A DNA stretch of 64,000 nt from an uncultured Odoribacter sp. GTDB taxonomy: Bacteria; Bacteroidota; Bacteroidia; Bacteroidales; Marinifilaceae. A program made the position numbers and the translations under genes. Under the pieces are notes generated by a model, which saw only the letters and a list, made by a program, of their open reading frames with translations, made no database searches and was not told the DNA's origin. Numbering within the stretch: position 1 is the first letter of the stretch; each line of letters opens with the position of its first letter. Of this stretch, positions 63,652 through 64,000 are shown in pieces. The stretch is taken from assembly GCA_944321165.1 (NCBI GenBank), contig CALUKE010000007.1, positions 67,961 through 131,960 of the forward strand, given 5' to 3'.

Positions 63652-64000
63652 TTACTTGCTGTTCTTTTTGTAATACTGGATCATTTTCGGGATGACAACA
63701 TTCAGGTCTCCGGTAATTACATAATCTGCAAATTTGTTGATCGGAGCATTGGCATCGGTATTGATGGCGATGACCATGGCCGATTCTTCCATGCCGGCCG
63801 TATGTTGGATTTGTCCGGAGATACCGCAGGCGATATACAATTTCGGACGGACGGTCGTTCCGGTTTGGCCGATCTGGCGTTCGTGTTCGCAGAATCCGGC
63901 ATCAACGGCTGCACGGGAAGCTCCGACTTCTCCGCCTAAAACGGAAGCCAGTTCATATAACAGCTGGAAGTTTTCTTTTGATCCTACACCATATCCTCCG
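63652..64000 (-). CDS. etfA: Electron transfer flavoprotein alpha subunit, 3' part
   Basis: The frame is open from the window edge to the stop at 63652 (115 codons visible; the 5' end lies beyond 64000). The visible part is the FAD-binding C-terminal domain: GGYGVGSKENFQLLYELASV, LGGEVGASRAAVDAGF, RQIGQTGTTVRPKLYIACGI, SGQIQHTAGMEESAMVIAIN and FADYVITGDL. These are diagnostic for EtfA. It transfers electrons between the acyl-CoA dehydrogenase encoded next and a redox partner. etfB is expected just outside the window. Confidence 0.95.
   Translation of the reverse strand, partial: GGYGVGSKENFQLLYELASVLGGEVGASRAAVDAGFCEHERQIGQTGTTVRPKLYIACGISGQIQHTAGMEESAMVIAINTDANAPINKFADYVITGDLNVVIPKMIQYYKKNSK

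Overview
The window is a piece of a Bacteroidales chromosome, with some resemblance to Odoribacter/Butyricimonas-type gut anaerobes (the genus is an inference, not proved). Supporting signs are a SusC/SusD pair under an ECF sigma/FecR switch, DUF6443-type RHS proteins, DUF4843, PKD-like and DUF6427 proteins, Bacteroidetes promoters of the TTTG-N19-TAnnTTTG kind, and an etfA/acyl-CoA dehydrogenase pair typical of butyrate makers.

Positions 1-16.9 kb are an accessory RHS toxin island. It opens with a large secreted YD-repeat protein (5' end outside the window) and an expressed-looking rhs gene that is cut by one in-frame TAA. Three displaced orphan cassettes follow, each made of an RHS core end, a linker and a toxin tip. 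All four tips are different and each cassette is associated with a small AT-rich immunity-like gene; one of these is probably Imm40, and the one for cassette 2 is separated from its tip by an IS982 relic. The GC-rich cores are nearly identical, and two linker families are each used by two different tips. Deletions, frameshifts, an IS982 relic and an IS256-type relic mark the island as a recombining tip reservoir.

Positions 17.1-25 kb hold a YugP-like membrane zinc peptidase, an EF-G paralogue whose G domain lacks the catalytic histidine, an AraC-type regulator, and a divergent four-gene corrinoid methyltransfer operon (two UroD-fold proteins, a B12 carrier, a MetH-activation-like protein). 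A perfect palindrome lies in the shared control region.

Positions 25-35.3 kb are an ECF sigma/FecR/STN-TonB receptor/SusD/DUF4843/PKD/thioredoxin uptake locus with no glycan-degrading enzyme. Positions 35.4-53.8 kb are mainly housekeeping: rsmE, clpB, gnd-zwf, a ROK protein, two tRNA-Asn genes, a PAS protein, DUF2461, purD, DUF6427, then pyrC, a polyprenol-phosphate glycosyltransferase and murF on the minus strand, ispF, a C1 peptidase and lpdA.

Positions 53.9-64 kb hold a zinc/manganese-type ABC importer, asnA, a tricorn-like protease, a beta-propeller relic, an acyl-CoA dehydrogenase and the 3' end of etfA. The asnA leader is the clearest novelty. It encodes a 28-residue peptide with ten Asn codons, followed by a rho-independent terminator whose 5' arm can pair instead with a GGGGAGG stretch inside the leader ORF. 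This is a complete ribosome-mediated Asn attenuator in a phylum where such control is little described.
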